Part shown: positions 18,685 through 28,322 of the stretch, piece by piece
How positions within the stretch are numbered: the first letter of the stretch is position 1
How the letters are laid out: the number at the start of each line of letters is the position of its first letter
Assembly: GCA_016795065.1 (NCBI GenBank)
Contig: JAEUIU010000028.1
Location: 32,108-96,107 of the forward strand
Source: Phycisphaerae bacterium
GTDB taxonomy: Bacteria; Planctomycetota; Phycisphaerae; Phycisphaerales; SM1A02
Direction: 5' to 3'
Length of the DNA stretch: 64,000 nucleotides
The notes under the pieces: generated by a model
Database searches by the model: none
Told to the model about the DNA's origin: nothing
The model's input: the letters and a program-made list of their open reading frames with translations, nothing else
Made by a program: the position numbers and the translations under genes

Positions 18685-20526
18685 ATGAACTGCGCCGCAC
18701 AGCCCCTGTGCGGCGTTGTCGAAGAGCATGCCGGAAGCGGCGGGAAGCCGGATTCCACAAAGTCCCCCGGGCCAGGCACGCTCTTTCTCCGCGAACAGAA
18801 GAACCGATCCGAGAACCACGTGATTACGCCGAGTGAACAGCGACCGAACCAGCCGGCGACAACGAACCCCAGCCGGACTCTCAACGGACTGAACGCCAAG
18901 CCGCTGGCTGGAGCGATCAACACCGGCGCCGCGGGCACCACGTTGGGCGGCGCTCCGCGAGTCGACGTCAAGGAGCGAGCCAAGCAGCTTGGGATCGAGT
19001 GGGTGGAGAAGGCGCCGCCAGCGGACCCCGAGGCAATTGCCCTCATCGACGCCGATGTCGCCGTTCGGCTGCGGGTCATTCCGCTCCGCGTAGAGCGAGG
19101 TCGGCTAGTCGTCGCGATGCTCGACCCGCTGGACATCGCTAGCGTCGACGAACTCGCCACTCTGGTCGGCAAGCCGGTGACCAGGATCGGTCTTGAACTT
19201 GCCGCGTTCAACGAGCTGATGCGGGAGCACTTCGGCACCACCGCAGCCCGCATGGCAGCTAGCCTGGCCGGCGATTCCGATCTCGCCGCAGGAGACCTTG
19301 AGCACAACCTCGACGCAATCGAGGCCGACGACGTCCACCGGATGGCGGAGCAGCCAACGCTGATCCACTTGGTGAACCTGCTCCTCCTCGAAGCGATTCA
19401 AAGCCGCACGTCAGACGTCCACATCGAGCCCTTCGAGCGCGAGCTGAAGGTCAAGTATCGCATCGACGGCGTGCTCGTCGAACAGCCGCCGCCGCCAAAG
19501 AACCTCCAGCCGGCTCTCATCGGCCGCGTCAAGATCATGGCCGGGATGAACATCGCCGAGCGATACATCCCTCAGGACGGCCACATCACCCTTCGCTTTG
19601 AGGGCCGCAAGGTCGACATCCGCGTTTCGACCGTGCCGACGCTTTACGGCGAATCGGTGGTCATGCGTATCCTCGACAAGAGTTCGCTGCCGTTGGACCT
19701 CGTGCACCTTGGGATGAGCGAACGGCACCGGGCGATCATCGACAAGATGATCGCCAAGCCACACGGCTTGGTGCTGGTCACCGGGCCGACCGGCTCAGGC
19801 AAGACGACATCGCTCTACGCGGCACTGTCGAAACTCTACGACCCGCGAAAGAAGATCATGACCATCGAGGATCCCGTCGAGTACGAGCTCGCGGGCATCA
19901 ACCAGATCCCCGTGAACCCCAAGCGAGGACTCACCTTCGCCACCGGTCTTCGCTCGATCCTCCGTCAGGACCCGGACATCATCTTTGTCGGCGAAATCCG
20001 CGACTCCGAGACGGTCGACATCGCCATCCGCTCCGCGCTCACGGGCCACCTCATCTTCTCGACGCTGCACACCAACGACGCAATCTCCTCAGTCGGCCGC
20101 ATGATCGACATGGGGGCCGAGCCGTTCCTGGTCGCGAGCGTGCTCGAGGGCCTTCTTGCCCAACGGCTGGGTCGCCGCATCTGTCTGGCATGCGCGAAGG
20201 AAGTGCCGCTTCCCGAGGATGTGGAACATCGACTTACCCATAAGGAGCGCGAGCTTCTCGGCGGCAAGCAGACGGTCGGTACAGGCTGTGAGAAGTGCAA
20301 GGGCGCCGGCTTCCGCGGTCGTCTCGGCTTCTTTGAGCTTGTCCGGATCACCGCTCCGCTTCGCGCGGCGATCAGCCAGGGCAAGTCCACGATGGAGCTT
20401 CGGGCTCTCGTCGAACACGACTTCATCACCATGCGTGATGACGGCATGTTGAAGGCCGCCGCAGGAATCACCACGCCCGAGGAAGTCCTCAGGGCCACGC
20501 AGGACGTCGAAGACGCCGTCATCTGA
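18685..20526 (+). CDS. gspE: Type II secretion ATPase GspE (GspE/PilB family)
   Basis: Up to 613 residues: the hexameric cytoplasmic ATPase that powers pseudopilus assembly. It has an N-terminal MshEN/GspE-N-like domain (about 95-200), Walker A GPTGSGKTTSL, the Asp box (TIEDPVEYEL), Walker B IIFVGEIRD and the His box HLIFSTLHTND. A CxxC...CxxC zinc element (CLACAKE ... CEKCKGAGF) is typical of GspE/PilB and absent from PilT. The first 45 residues look non-conserved and cover a perfect hairpin, so GTG 18820 (568 residues) is a credible alternative start. gspF follows 8 bp later. Confidence 0.95.
   Translation: MNCAAQPLCGVVEEHAGSGGKPDSTKSPGPGTLFLREQKNRSENHVITPSEQRPNQPATTNPSRTLNGLNAKPLAGAINTGAAGTTLGGAPRVDVKERAKQLGIEWVEKAPPADPEAIALIDADVAVRLRVIPLRVERGRLVVAMLDPLDIASVDELATLVGKPVTRIGLELAAFNELMREHFGTTAARMAASLAGDSDLAAGDLEHNLDAIEADDVHRMAEQPTLIHLVNLLLLEAIQSRTSDVHIEPFERELKVKYRIDGVLVEQPPPPKNLQPALIGRVKIMAGMNIAERYIPQDGHITLRFEGRKVDIRVSTVPTLYGESVVMRILDKSSLPLDLVHLGMSERHRAIIDKMIAKPHGLVLVTGPTGSGKTTSLYAALSKLYDPRKKIMTIEDPVEYELAGINQIPVNPKRGLTFATGLRSILRQDPDIIFVGEIRDSETVDIAIRSALTGHLIFSTLHTNDAISSVGRMIDMGAEPFLVASVLEGLLAQRLGRRICLACAKEVPLPEDVEHRLTHKERELLGGKQTVGTGCEKCKGAGFRGRLGFFELVRITAPLRAAISQGKSTMELRALVEHDFITMRDDGMLKAAAGITTPEEVLRATQDVEDAVI
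18693..18715. terminator. 10-bp hairpin overlapping the annotated gspE N-terminus
   Basis: CGCCGCACAG (18693-18702) and CTGTGCGGCG (18706-18715) form a perfect stem with a 3-nt loop, 24 bp after the previous stop. It has no T-run beyond TTGT, so it may be a weak terminator or 3'-end stabiliser. Its presence argues that gspE may start further downstream. Confidence 0.45.
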
Positions 20527-20534
20527 GCCACCGC

Positions 20535-21806
20535 ATGCCCTCGTTTCGCTATCAAGCCATTGACGCCTCCGGTTCGAGCACGACTGGCGTGCTCGTCGCA
20601 TCCGATCGGGCCAGCGCGATTCGCCAGCTTCAGGTGCGCGGCGAAACACCCGTGGCCATCGATCTCGGAGAGGCCGAGGCTGCTGCGGCTGCGGCGGCAA
20701 CGCGACAGGAAGTTGCCCGCACAACCGGCTTCTCCCTCCCCAGAATTTTCGCCCGAGCGGGTCGCCCCACGCTTTCTCGAAGCGATACGGCGAACCTGAT
20801 TCGTGAGTTGGCGACGGCCCTTGAGGCAGGGCTTCCACTTCTCCAGGCCCTCCGCACGGTGCGCCGACAGGCCGACGGCGAGGCACTTCCTGCCATCCTT
20901 GACTACCTCATCGAGCGTGTTGAGGCCGGCCAGCCCCTGCACAACGCGGCCCGAGAGTACGGACCGCCATTTGACGACATGATCGTAGGCATGATGAAGG
21001 CCGCTGACGCGAGCGGTCGGATGGCGGAGATTCTCCACCAGCTTGCCGACCTTCTGGAACGATCCGTCGAGCTTCGACGCGAACTGGTCGGAGCTACGGT
21101 CTATCCCATGATCGTGGCCGGCCTGATCGTGGTGTCCAGCACCATCCTGATCACCTTTGTCCTGCCTCGCATCATGGAGCCGATCCTGGCCAACGGGCGG
21201 GAGCTGCCGATTCCGACCCGCATCCTGCTTGGCGTCGCTGACACAATCCGGACCTGGTGGTTCCTGCTCTTGGGCGCAATCATCGCGTCCGTGTACGGAT
21301 GGCGAACTTGGATTCGCAATCCCGACAACCGCTTTCAGTTCGATGGTTGGCTCCTTCGCCTGCCCCTCGTCGGGCGTCTTCTTCGCGATGTCGCCGTTGC
21401 CCGCTTCACGCGGACCCTCGGAACGCTCGTGTCGGCGGGCATGCCGATTCTCTCGGCGCTCCGCATCGTCCGCGATACCCTCGGCAACACCGTCCTGATG
21501 CAAGCGATCGATCAGGTCCAAGACAAGGTGACGACCGGCCAGTCACTGGCCGATCCGCTGGAGCGTTGCGGCCACTTCCCGGCCTTGCTCGTCCAGATCG
21601 TCAACATTGGTGAGCGGTCGGGTCGACTCGAGCCCATGCTCATGCATGCAGCCAGTGCGTTCGATCGCCAGGTGTCGAACTCGATCAAGCTCTTCACGAA
21701 GTCGCTTCCGCCCGTCCTCCTCGTGGTCATGGCGTGCGTCGCGGCATTCGTGCTCATCGCGATTCTCCTCCCGCTCCTTGAAATGCAGTCGGCCATCGGC
21801 GGTTGA
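20535..21806 (+). CDS. gspF: Type II secretion inner-membrane platform protein GspF
   Basis: The 423-residue polytopic membrane protein has two tandem T2SSF domains (about 80-205 and 285-405) and three membrane segments around residues 190-215, 240-260 and 390-415. SFRYQAIDASG at the start and the LATALEAGLPLLQALRTVRRQ and LGTLVSAGMPILSALRIV repeats are family hallmarks. It couples GspE motion to the pseudopilus. A second paralogue (pilC-like) lies at 42984-44216, so the window holds two such platforms. Confidence 0.95.
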   Translation: MPSFRYQAIDASGSSTTGVLVASDRASAIRQLQVRGETPVAIDLGEAEAAAAAAATRQEVARTTGFSLPRIFARAGRPTLSRSDTANLIRELATALEAGLPLLQALRTVRRQADGEALPAILDYLIERVEAGQPLHNAAREYGPPFDDMIVGMMKAADASGRMAEILHQLADLLERSVELRRELVGATVYPMIVAGLIVVSSTILITFVLPRIMEPILANGRELPIPTRILLGVADTIRTWWFLLLGAIIASVYGWRTWIRNPDNRFQFDGWLLRLPLVGRLLRDVAVARFTRTLGTLVSAGMPILSALRIVRDTLGNTVLMQAIDQVQDKVTTGQSLADPLERCGHFPALLVQIVNIGERSGRLEPMLMHAASAFDRQVSNSIKLFTKSLPPVLLVVMACVAAFVLIAILLPLLEMQSAIGG

Positions 21807-21869
21807 TCCGGTATCGGCGCAGCGTCGCCGAGGAGCAGCGCCTGCCGCCCCGCAATCAGAGAACCAGTC

Positions 21870-22322
21870 ATGAACCTCCCCAAGGCCCCCACCCACTCGC
21901 TCGCCCTTGAGCGGTCCTTCGCCCGAACCCGCTCGACGATCCGACGCGGCTTCAGTCTTCTCGAAGTGCTTGTTGCGGTCACGATCATCGCCATTCTCGC
22001 CGCCTTGGTCGTCCCTCGCGTCTACAACCAAGTGTTCAAGGCCAAGTCAACCGCCGCCAAGACCGGCGCGACCGCGGTTGCGAATGCCCTCAAGATCTAC
22101 CTCGCCCAGAACGGCGTGCGCACCCTTCCGAGTGACTTCGAACTCGAGGTTCTCGCCGACGGATCCGACCCGCTTCTGGAGAAGAACGCCCTGAAGGACC
22201 CATGGGGTAACCCGTGGGGCCTGCGGGTCCCCGGCGAGGGCCGTGACTTCGACGTTCTGTCCTTTGGTGCCGATGGGCAGCCTGGCGGCGAAGGCGACAA
22301 CGAAGACCTGATCCACAATTGA
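21870..22322 (+). CDS. gspG: Major pseudopilin GspG
   Basis: The 150-residue protein has the prepilin peptidase site RRG|FSLLEVLVAVTIIAILAALVVPR with the conserved Glu at +5, after a 27-residue leader. The C-terminal Ca-binding region (NALKDPWGNPWGLRVPGEG ... DVLSFGADGQPGGEG) is the diagnostic GspG signature. It polymerises into the pseudopilus that pushes substrates through the secretin. The leader is longer than the usual 6-10 residues, as in other proteins of this locus. Confidence 0.95.
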   Translation: MNLPKAPTHSLALERSFARTRSTIRRGFSLLEVLVAVTIIAILAALVVPRVYNQVFKAKSTAAKTGATAVANALKIYLAQNGVRTLPSDFELEVLADGSDPLLEKNALKDPWGNPWGLRVPGEGRDFDVLSFGADGQPGGEGDNEDLIHN

Positions 22323-22339
22323 TCAGGCCGATTATCACG

Positions 22340-22954
22340 ATGAGCCTGCTGCAACCCCGATCCATCAAACTTCACCGCGGCACCCCAGTTCGGGTGGCTC
22401 GCGGTTTTTCGTTGATTGAGGTCCTCGTGGCGATGGTGATCCTGGTCATCCTTGCCTCCATCGTCGCACCAAGGTTTGGCGCGGCTCGACGAAGCGAGAG
22501 CATGTTGGCGGGTGATCAGATCGAAGACCTGCTCCGCATGTGGGCGTACCGAAGTTCGATCGGCACGCAACAGGTCGGCATCTGGCAGAAGCCCGATGGC
22601 CTCATCGCCATCCAGGTGCGGGATACCGAAGGCTGGGAGCCAACCTCGGGCGATGTGGCGCCTTGGATCGATGACCGACTCAGCAACGCGGTACGGTTGC
22701 CGAGTTCCGTCGAGATCATCGAGGTTCAGCAGAACTACGAGGTGCAGCCCTTGGGCGAGTGGTTCATCCAGACCAATCCCGACCGAAGTCGCCCGCAGGT
22801 TTCCATTTCACTGCGTGACTCGTCCAACGCAGTCACGGTTGTCTCGCTGGAGCCCTACTCGAACGCTCCTGTTCGGTATGACGGGAACACCCCCGCCGCG
22901 ATTCGCCAGCCGATCGACCTCGACGCCGAGGGTGAGGAGACAGTCTCGTGGTGA
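22340..22954 (+). CDS. gspH: Minor pseudopilin, GspH-like
   Basis: The 204-residue product has the prepilin motif RG|FSLIEVLVAMVILVILASIVAPRF and is placed where gspH normally lies. The body has no strong sequence signature, so GspH is assigned mainly by order and size. ATG 22340 is preferred; a TTG at 22319 overlapping the gspG stop would add 7 residues. Confidence 0.8.
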   Translation: MSLLQPRSIKLHRGTPVRVARGFSLIEVLVAMVILVILASIVAPRFGAARRSESMLAGDQIEDLLRMWAYRSSIGTQQVGIWQKPDGLIAIQVRDTEGWEPTSGDVAPWIDDRLSNAVRLPSSVEIIEVQQNYEVQPLGEWFIQTNPDRSRPQVSISLRDSSNAVTVVSLEPYSNAPVRYDGNTPAAIRQPIDLDAEGEETVSW

Positions 22955-23445
22955 TCTGTACTCCGCCCCGATTGCCGTCCCCGCGCCGCCGCCTGGCCCG
23001 CGGCTTCGCTCTGATTGACGTCATCGTCGGAGGCATCCTCCTGGCGGTTGGACTCGCCGCCATCCTCTCCCTTGGGGCTCGTTCTCTGAGTCTGCACCAG
23101 CGCGGCGAACGCGAGGTGATTGCTGCCTCGCTGATCGACGATCTTCTCGGGACCGTTCTCAGTGACGGCCCCAAAGACTTCCCGGACCTGCACGAAATGA
23201 GGGGAACCTGTGAGGCCCCGTACGAGGATTTTGAATTCCTGGTGGAAATTGACGAGGGGAGCTCGGGTGTGCCCTACAAAGTGGCTGTGACGGTCCAGCA
23301 CATCGCCACCGGCGACACCTGGACCGTCGAGACGCTGATCGCCGCCAAGCTCGGCGAAGAACCAGATCCGGACCGAATGCCAGTTGAACCGATTGATCGC
23401 GAGCAGCGCTACAGCGATCAGGAAGAGGCTGAACGAAATGGCTAG
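22948..23445 (+). CDS. gspI: Minor pseudopilin, GspI-like, with Asp instead of Glu at +5
   Basis: The 165-residue product overlaps the previous gene by 7 bp and starts with GTG. Its class III signal is RG|FALIDVIVGGILLAVGLAAIL, with Asp at position +5 where pilins normally have Glu. The size and position fit GspI of the pseudopilus tip complex. An acidic C-terminal tail ends the protein. The function is inferred from synteny. Confidence 0.78.
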   Translation: MVICTPPRLPSPRRRLARGFALIDVIVGGILLAVGLAAILSLGARSLSLHQRGEREVIAASLIDDLLGTVLSDGPKDFPDLHEMRGTCEAPYEDFEFLVEIDEGSSGVPYKVAVTVQHIATGDTWTVETLIAAKLGEEPDPDRMPVEPIDREQRYSDQEEAERNG

Positions 23446-24478
23446 TCACAACCCCACCCGATCGACCTTTGTCGCACCGCTGCTCGATCGGCGTCGACCT
23501 CGTTCGACCGGCGTTCGGCGAAACCGATTTGGCTTCACCCTTGTCGAGCTGATTGTTGCCGGCATGGTCTCGGTCATTGTCGTCGGGGCGATCACGATCT
23601 CCCTTTCGAAGATCGGTCGAGGCCGTGAAGTGACGGCTCGACGACTCGATGCCCATATTCGGGCAACACTCGCCCTTGACGCGGTTCGTCGAGATGTTGC
23701 CAGCGTCATGCGGTCGGCCGATCTTTTTGAGTCCCGACTTCTGATCCAAGACGGCTCCGTATCGAATCGGCTCGGCGATCTGGACCGAGACGAGTTGCTT
23801 GTCTTCTCGAATCGCCTGACCACCGCACGCCCCGCCGATCAGTATCAGGGCGAGGGGAACGAGTACGAGACACAAATCAGGATCATGGATGATGAGCTTG
23901 GCAGCGCTCTCTGGATGCGACGTGACCCAGTTCCAGATCGCAACCCAGACGCCGGCGGCGTCGCGATCCCAACAGTTGACGGCGTCGTCTCACTTCAGAT
24001 GGAGGCGTACGACGGCGAGTCGTGGTACCCAGACTGGGACTCGGACCTCTACGGCTATCCGTGGGCCGTTCGTGTGAGCGTGACCGCAGCGGGTCGTAAG
24101 AACGGCGAGGACCCGATCTTCGACAATGAGGCCTTTGTCACACTTCGAACGACAGTGGCGATCGATCGGATCATCCCGCCGTTGAATGAGGAAGAGGAAG
24201 CGTCCAAGGAAGAGAACGCCGCTGAGGAGGGCGCCGAAGCAGCGGAGGATGCCATGCAGAATGGCGGCGCGGGCGGCGGAGTCCCAGTCGATGGACCTCG
24301 TCCTGGCGGCGATCGCCCCGGTGAAGGTCCGGGGCGCGGTCCCGGCGAAGGCCCCGGAGGCGGCGCTGGGGGCGGTTCGGGCGGTCCTCGCGGCGGTGGC
24401 GGCAACCAATTCGCACCGAGGGGGGGCCGCGGCGGCCGTGGGACGGGTGGCCTTGGGCAATCCCGTGGAGCGCGATGA
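23438..24478 (+). CDS. gspJ: Minor pseudopilin, GspJ-like, with long Gly-rich tail
   Basis: The 346-residue product carries RFG|FTLVELIVAGMVSVIVVGAI with Glu +5. Typical GspJ is about 200 residues; the last ~75 residues here are almost pure Gly/Pro/Arg low complexity preceded by an acidic stretch (EEEEASKEENAAEE). ATG 23438 overlaps the gspI stop by 8 bp and avoids a non-conserved upstream extension. Assigned as GspJ by order and the prepilin motif. Confidence 0.8.
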   Translation: MASHNPTRSTFVAPLLDRRRPRSTGVRRNRFGFTLVELIVAGMVSVIVVGAITISLSKIGRGREVTARRLDAHIRATLALDAVRRDVASVMRSADLFESRLLIQDGSVSNRLGDLDRDELLVFSNRLTTARPADQYQGEGNEYETQIRIMDDELGSALWMRRDPVPDRNPDAGGVAIPTVDGVVSLQMEAYDGESWYPDWDSDLYGYPWAVRVSVTAAGRKNGEDPIFDNEAFVTLRTTVAIDRIIPPLNEEEEASKEENAAEEGAEAAEDAMQNGGAGGGVPVDGPRPGGDRPGEGPGRGPGEGPGGGAGGGSGGPRGGGGNQFAPRGGRGGRGTGGLGQSRGAR

Positions 24479-25926
24479 TGGAGTCGTACGTGACGCGCGG
24501 CAGCAACCCCGCTGGGGATCGATTGTTCATACCCGCTTTGGATGATCGCCGGACCCGCGCCAGACGACGTCGGGCCCATCGAGGCTCGGTTGTCTTGATC
24601 GTCCTTTGGGCGATTGCCATCGCAGCTGTCGTCGTCGCCTCAACCCAACTCATTGCCTTCCGAACCGCCACCATGGGTCGAGAGACTCTTGCCCGCGTCC
24701 AAGCCCGCTGGGCGGCTCGTGCGGGCATCGAAGAGACCATCGCGGTTCTTGAGTATCACGTCGAGAATCCCGTCGCCGATGACGCTCTAGCGGTGGTTCG
24801 AGATATGGAAGCGGTCGCAGATGGCTCCTTGGTCAGCGGAACTTGGACCATCCGACACACGGAGGACGGCGTTGAGGTGCCGGGGCCGCAGGACGAATCG
24901 GCGAAGGCCAACATCAATCGAGTTCAGCGGGCCCAGTTCCTCGAGATCCCGAACATGACCTTTGACGTCGCGGACTCAATCATTGACTGGCGCGACGCGG
25001 ACAACGAAGTCTCCGGGATGGGCGCGGAGCGAGACTTCTACGTGAACCGCAACATGCCCTATCAGCCCCGCAATGCCAACTTTCGAAGCCTCCCCGAGCT
25101 GGAGTTGGTCGCAGGCGCCTGGCCCGAGTACGTCCGGGGTGAAGATGCCAACCTCAACGGCAGGCTTGATCCCAACGAGAATGACGGGCAGCTGAGCCCC
25201 CCCGACGACAACGCTGACGGGCTTCTGGAAGCTGGATGGTCCGGGCGTCTCACCGCGTATACGACGGTCAACATGACTGGCAGTTCCGGAAAGCCAAAGC
25301 TCTACCTGAAGCAAACGAGTTCAGAACGACTCACTGCCGCGTTCGGAGTCGACGAATCGCAGGCCCAAGCGCTCCTGACCTACTTCCAGCAGCCGAACGC
25401 AACGCTCGAAGCGCTGCTGGTGAGCGATCTATCGAGCCTGAATCAGCCAAGTCGCGGAGGGAGTTCCGGGAGTCGAGGCCGGTCAGGCCGAAGCAGCTCG
25501 GGTGCGGGAGGCCAGCCCAATCAGGCGACCGTCCTGCCGTTGAGTGATGACCAACTTCGGCTGATCTTCTCCGAGGGCACCCTGGACGACCCGCTCAAGC
25601 CTGGAGCCGGGAAGGTCAACCTGAACACTGCCCCCCGAGAGGTGCTTCAGGATGTCCTGAACATCGATCCCTATGTCGTCGACTACATCCTGAACTATCG
25701 GGCTGCCCACAACGAGGGCTTCTCGTCGATCATCGACCTCAAGCAATCCTCTAAGATCAGCAGTCAGACCTTGGCGGCATTGGCCCGGGACCTCGACACC
25801 ACCAGTCAGGTCTTCTCCATCACCAGCCGAGGTCGCGCCCAAGCGACTGGGTTGGAGGTCGAAATGACGGTGATAGTTGACCGTTCAACCCTGCCCGCAC
25901 GGATCCTGGAATATCGGGAGCAGTGA
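24475..25926 (+). CDS. gspK: Minor pseudopilin GspK
   Basis: The 483-residue tip pseudopilin overlaps gspJ by ATGA. The N-terminus is RGSVVLIVLWAIAIAAVVVAS without Glu +5, the known GspK exception. The large body has SAL-like sequence (VNLNTAPREVLQDVLNID) and a Ca-binding-like insertion DANLNGRLDPNEND. A Ser/Gly/Arg linker (about 325-345) is unusual. GspK caps the GspI-J-K complex that primes the pseudopilus. Confidence 0.92.
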   Translation: MMESYVTRGSNPAGDRLFIPALDDRRTRARRRRAHRGSVVLIVLWAIAIAAVVVASTQLIAFRTATMGRETLARVQARWAARAGIEETIAVLEYHVENPVADDALAVVRDMEAVADGSLVSGTWTIRHTEDGVEVPGPQDESAKANINRVQRAQFLEIPNMTFDVADSIIDWRDADNEVSGMGAERDFYVNRNMPYQPRNANFRSLPELELVAGAWPEYVRGEDANLNGRLDPNENDGQLSPPDDNADGLLEAGWSGRLTAYTTVNMTGSSGKPKLYLKQTSSERLTAAFGVDESQAQALLTYFQQPNATLEALLVSDLSSLNQPSRGGSSGSRGRSGRSSSGAGGQPNQATVLPLSDDQLRLIFSEGTLDDPLKPGAGKVNLNTAPREVLQDVLNIDPYVVDYILNYRAAHNEGFSSIIDLKQSSKISSQTLAALARDLDTTSQVFSITSRGRAQATGLEVEMTVIVDRSTLPARILEYREQ

Positions 25927-26162
25927 CTTTGGCGATGGACCTCATGTGGCCACCCCATCGACCTTGGCCCTCGCATCTCGGGGTTTTTCCCTTAGTTCCC
26001 TGCTCGCGGTGCCGTTGAAACCGCTACATCCGTGCGGCGAGTCATGAGGCCCTGCCTGAGTTCCAGCCGATCTGAGTTGCAGGCAACAGGAATGTCGGAA
26101 TTGATCACACTGCGGCAGTCCCACGTGCCGCAATCCCAGAACGCGAACGGATTGAGGTTTTC

Positions 26163-28322
26163 GTGACACGACGAGGTCGACAACAAGAGGCAGCCGACGA
26201 TCGCTCAACCGTGGTTCTCGTGCCACGATTGGGCAAGCGATCAGGGAGCAGCATCGAGGGAGGTTCCTCCGAGGGACCAACTTTTGCTTGGAACGCCTAC
26301 GTCTTCCGCGCCACCGAAGAGACCTTGAATCTGGTCGGTGAACGTGTCGTTGACGGGCCGGGCGCCGACTTGGCCGGCTGGCTCGGAACGTGGCGACCCG
26401 CCCGTGCGATCGTCGTCCTTCCTCCATCCGCGACCATCTGCCGAAGCTGCGTACTACCGCCGCTCAGGGGTGAACAGTTGATTTCGGCCCTTCGCCTACA
26501 GGCGGAGACCGCCTTTATGGGCGGAGTTCCGAGCCACCGGGTGGCCATGGCCGTCCTGCCCGAGTCGATCGCCAAGCCGGACCTCGCCCACTCGGGCGAT
26601 CGACAGGGTGTCATCATTGGCTGGCCCGAATCGAGCGCAGTCCCGACACCGCCGAGCCTTCCCGAGTACACCGACCTTTCCTTTACAGCGACCATCGCGG
26701 CGCTTTTGGGCTTGATTGGCGGTACCCCCCTTTCCGAGCCGGTGATTCGCGCCGATCGGCATGATCGAACGGTCCTCTTCGCCCTCAATGGCCCCCATGG
26801 GCTTCTCTTGCGGTCGACCATCGAGGACGCGGACGATGAAGGCATGTGGCGAGATGGTGTCCTCCGCGCAGCCGCCGAGACGCTCATCTCCAACGACGCT
26901 TCCGTGGACGACGTTGTTTCGATCCGGGCGGCAATTGACGACCACCTCCGTGGCGCCGCCTCCGTCGCGGATTCGTCGTTCCTCGCCCTCCCCACCGCCG
27001 TGAGGGAGTCCGTGCTGCGTCGGCTTCCGGCATCGAGCTTTGATGCCACCCGTGCCATCGCCCTCGGAGCCATGCTGGCAACCGGAAAGGGTGCGGCTGG
27101 AGCCGGCGCGGCGAATCTCCTGGGCGACCTGACCCGCATGAGGGCGTCGCTGCCGAGGCCAAAGCCCCAACCGCTCCAGCTTGCCCTCCTGCGCCTCCAG
27201 TCTCCTCGTATTGCCGGAACCGTCATTGCCGCGTCAATCGCCGCCTTCGTCTTCTCGCCACTGGTCTTCGCAGTGGTACGCAACGGCATTTTGCGGCTCA
27301 AGCTCGACAATGTTGCCGTCTACGAGGGCGAGAACCGACTGATCCGGCAGAAGGCCGCCCTCTACGGCACGCTCTCCCGAACGACGTGGCCGATGACGAA
27401 GCTCCTCGGCGATCTCTCCAACGCCCTTCCTGATACCGTCGAGGTCGAATCGATCCAGATCAACGCCGGGCAGGGAATCACGATTCGCGGCATGGCCAAG
27501 CCCACGGACAAGCCGAGCCCCATGAGCAGCAGCGAAGTGGCCCTGTCTTTCGAGTCGCGAGCTCGTGACAGCGGCATTTTCTCCGAGTTTCAATGGGACA
27601 TCGAAGCCGATGATGGCCGTGGAAGCGAGTTCACCGTCGTCTGCAACGTGAAGAACCCGATCAAGAACGTCGCATGGAAGGCGGAAGAGGACAACGCGCT
27701 CAAGAGCCGTCGGGACCGTCTCTATCCGAACTGGCAGGAAATCGAGAAGGGTTCCCACGGCAGCGCTCCTGCGGGCAGCGCGAGTGCGCATGCCGGCGGC
27801 GAAGGCGACGAACCTCGCCCGACGCCGCCGTCGGGGCCCGATCGGCATGCCGACCCCAAGTCGCGTCCCGAGCCGCCGAAGTCCACACGAACTGCGGACG
27901 CCTCAAAGTCTCACGCCGAGCCGACAGCCAAGCCCAGCGATCCGAAGACGGAAGAGAACGGTGAGGAGGGCGATCCGACGGAGGTCAAGGTTGTCGAGGG
28001 TGACACGAAGGAAGGCGAGAAAGACCGTCCTGGAGCCGCCTCGGACCGAGGCATCAACCGTCGTAAGCCAGAGTCCGGCGCCAACGGTGATCGCCCGGCC
28101 GCTCCCCAACCAAGCGGCCCTAAGGTCGAGATCCCCGCGCCATTTACCGACGACGAACTCAATGGAATGTCGCTCGCCCAGGCCAAGGAGTTCCTTGGGA
28201 AGATCAGCCTCGCCCGAAGTTCCGCATCGCTTGACGACGAGACCAAGAACCGGCTGAAGGCCGACTTCGACCGCGTGCTCGAACGCCTCAAGGAACTTCA
28301 GCGACAGAAGGCCGGCTCATGA
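26163..28322 (+). CDS. gspL: GspL-like protein: PilM/GspL actin fold, TM helix, PilN-like domain and long charged tail
   Basis: The 719-residue protein is far longer than the ~400 of classic GspL. Residues ~1-345 look like the cytoplasmic actin-like GspL/PilM domain, a membrane helix lies at about 350-372 (VIAASIAAFVFSPLVFAVV), and a periplasmic PilN-like ferredoxin fold follows to about 515 (LGDLSNALPDTVEVESIQIN). The remaining 200 residues are Pro/Glu/Lys-rich disorder plus a short helical end. GTG 26163 has GAGG five nt upstream. Role by homology: links GspE to the inner-membrane platform. Confidence 0.83.
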   Translation: MTRRGRQQEAADDRSTVVLVPRLGKRSGSSIEGGSSEGPTFAWNAYVFRATEETLNLVGERVVDGPGADLAGWLGTWRPARAIVVLPPSATICRSCVLPPLRGEQLISALRLQAETAFMGGVPSHRVAMAVLPESIAKPDLAHSGDRQGVIIGWPESSAVPTPPSLPEYTDLSFTATIAALLGLIGGTPLSEPVIRADRHDRTVLFALNGPHGLLLRSTIEDADDEGMWRDGVLRAAAETLISNDASVDDVVSIRAAIDDHLRGAASVADSSFLALPTAVRESVLRRLPASSFDATRAIALGAMLATGKGAAGAGAANLLGDLTRMRASLPRPKPQPLQLALLRLQSPRIAGTVIAASIAAFVFSPLVFAVVRNGILRLKLDNVAVYEGENRLIRQKAALYGTLSRTTWPMTKLLGDLSNALPDTVEVESIQINAGQGITIRGMAKPTDKPSPMSSSEVALSFESRARDSGIFSEFQWDIEADDGRGSEFTVVCNVKNPIKNVAWKAEEDNALKSRRDRLYPNWQEIEKGSHGSAPAGSASAHAGGEGDEPRPTPPSGPDRHADPKSRPEPPKSTRTADASKSHAEPTAKPSDPKTEENGEEGDPTEVKVVEGDTKEGEKDRPGAASDRGINRRKPESGANGDRPAAPQPSGPKVEIPAPFTDDELNGMSLAQAKEFLGKISLARSSASLDDETKNRLKADFDRVLERLKELQRQKAGS

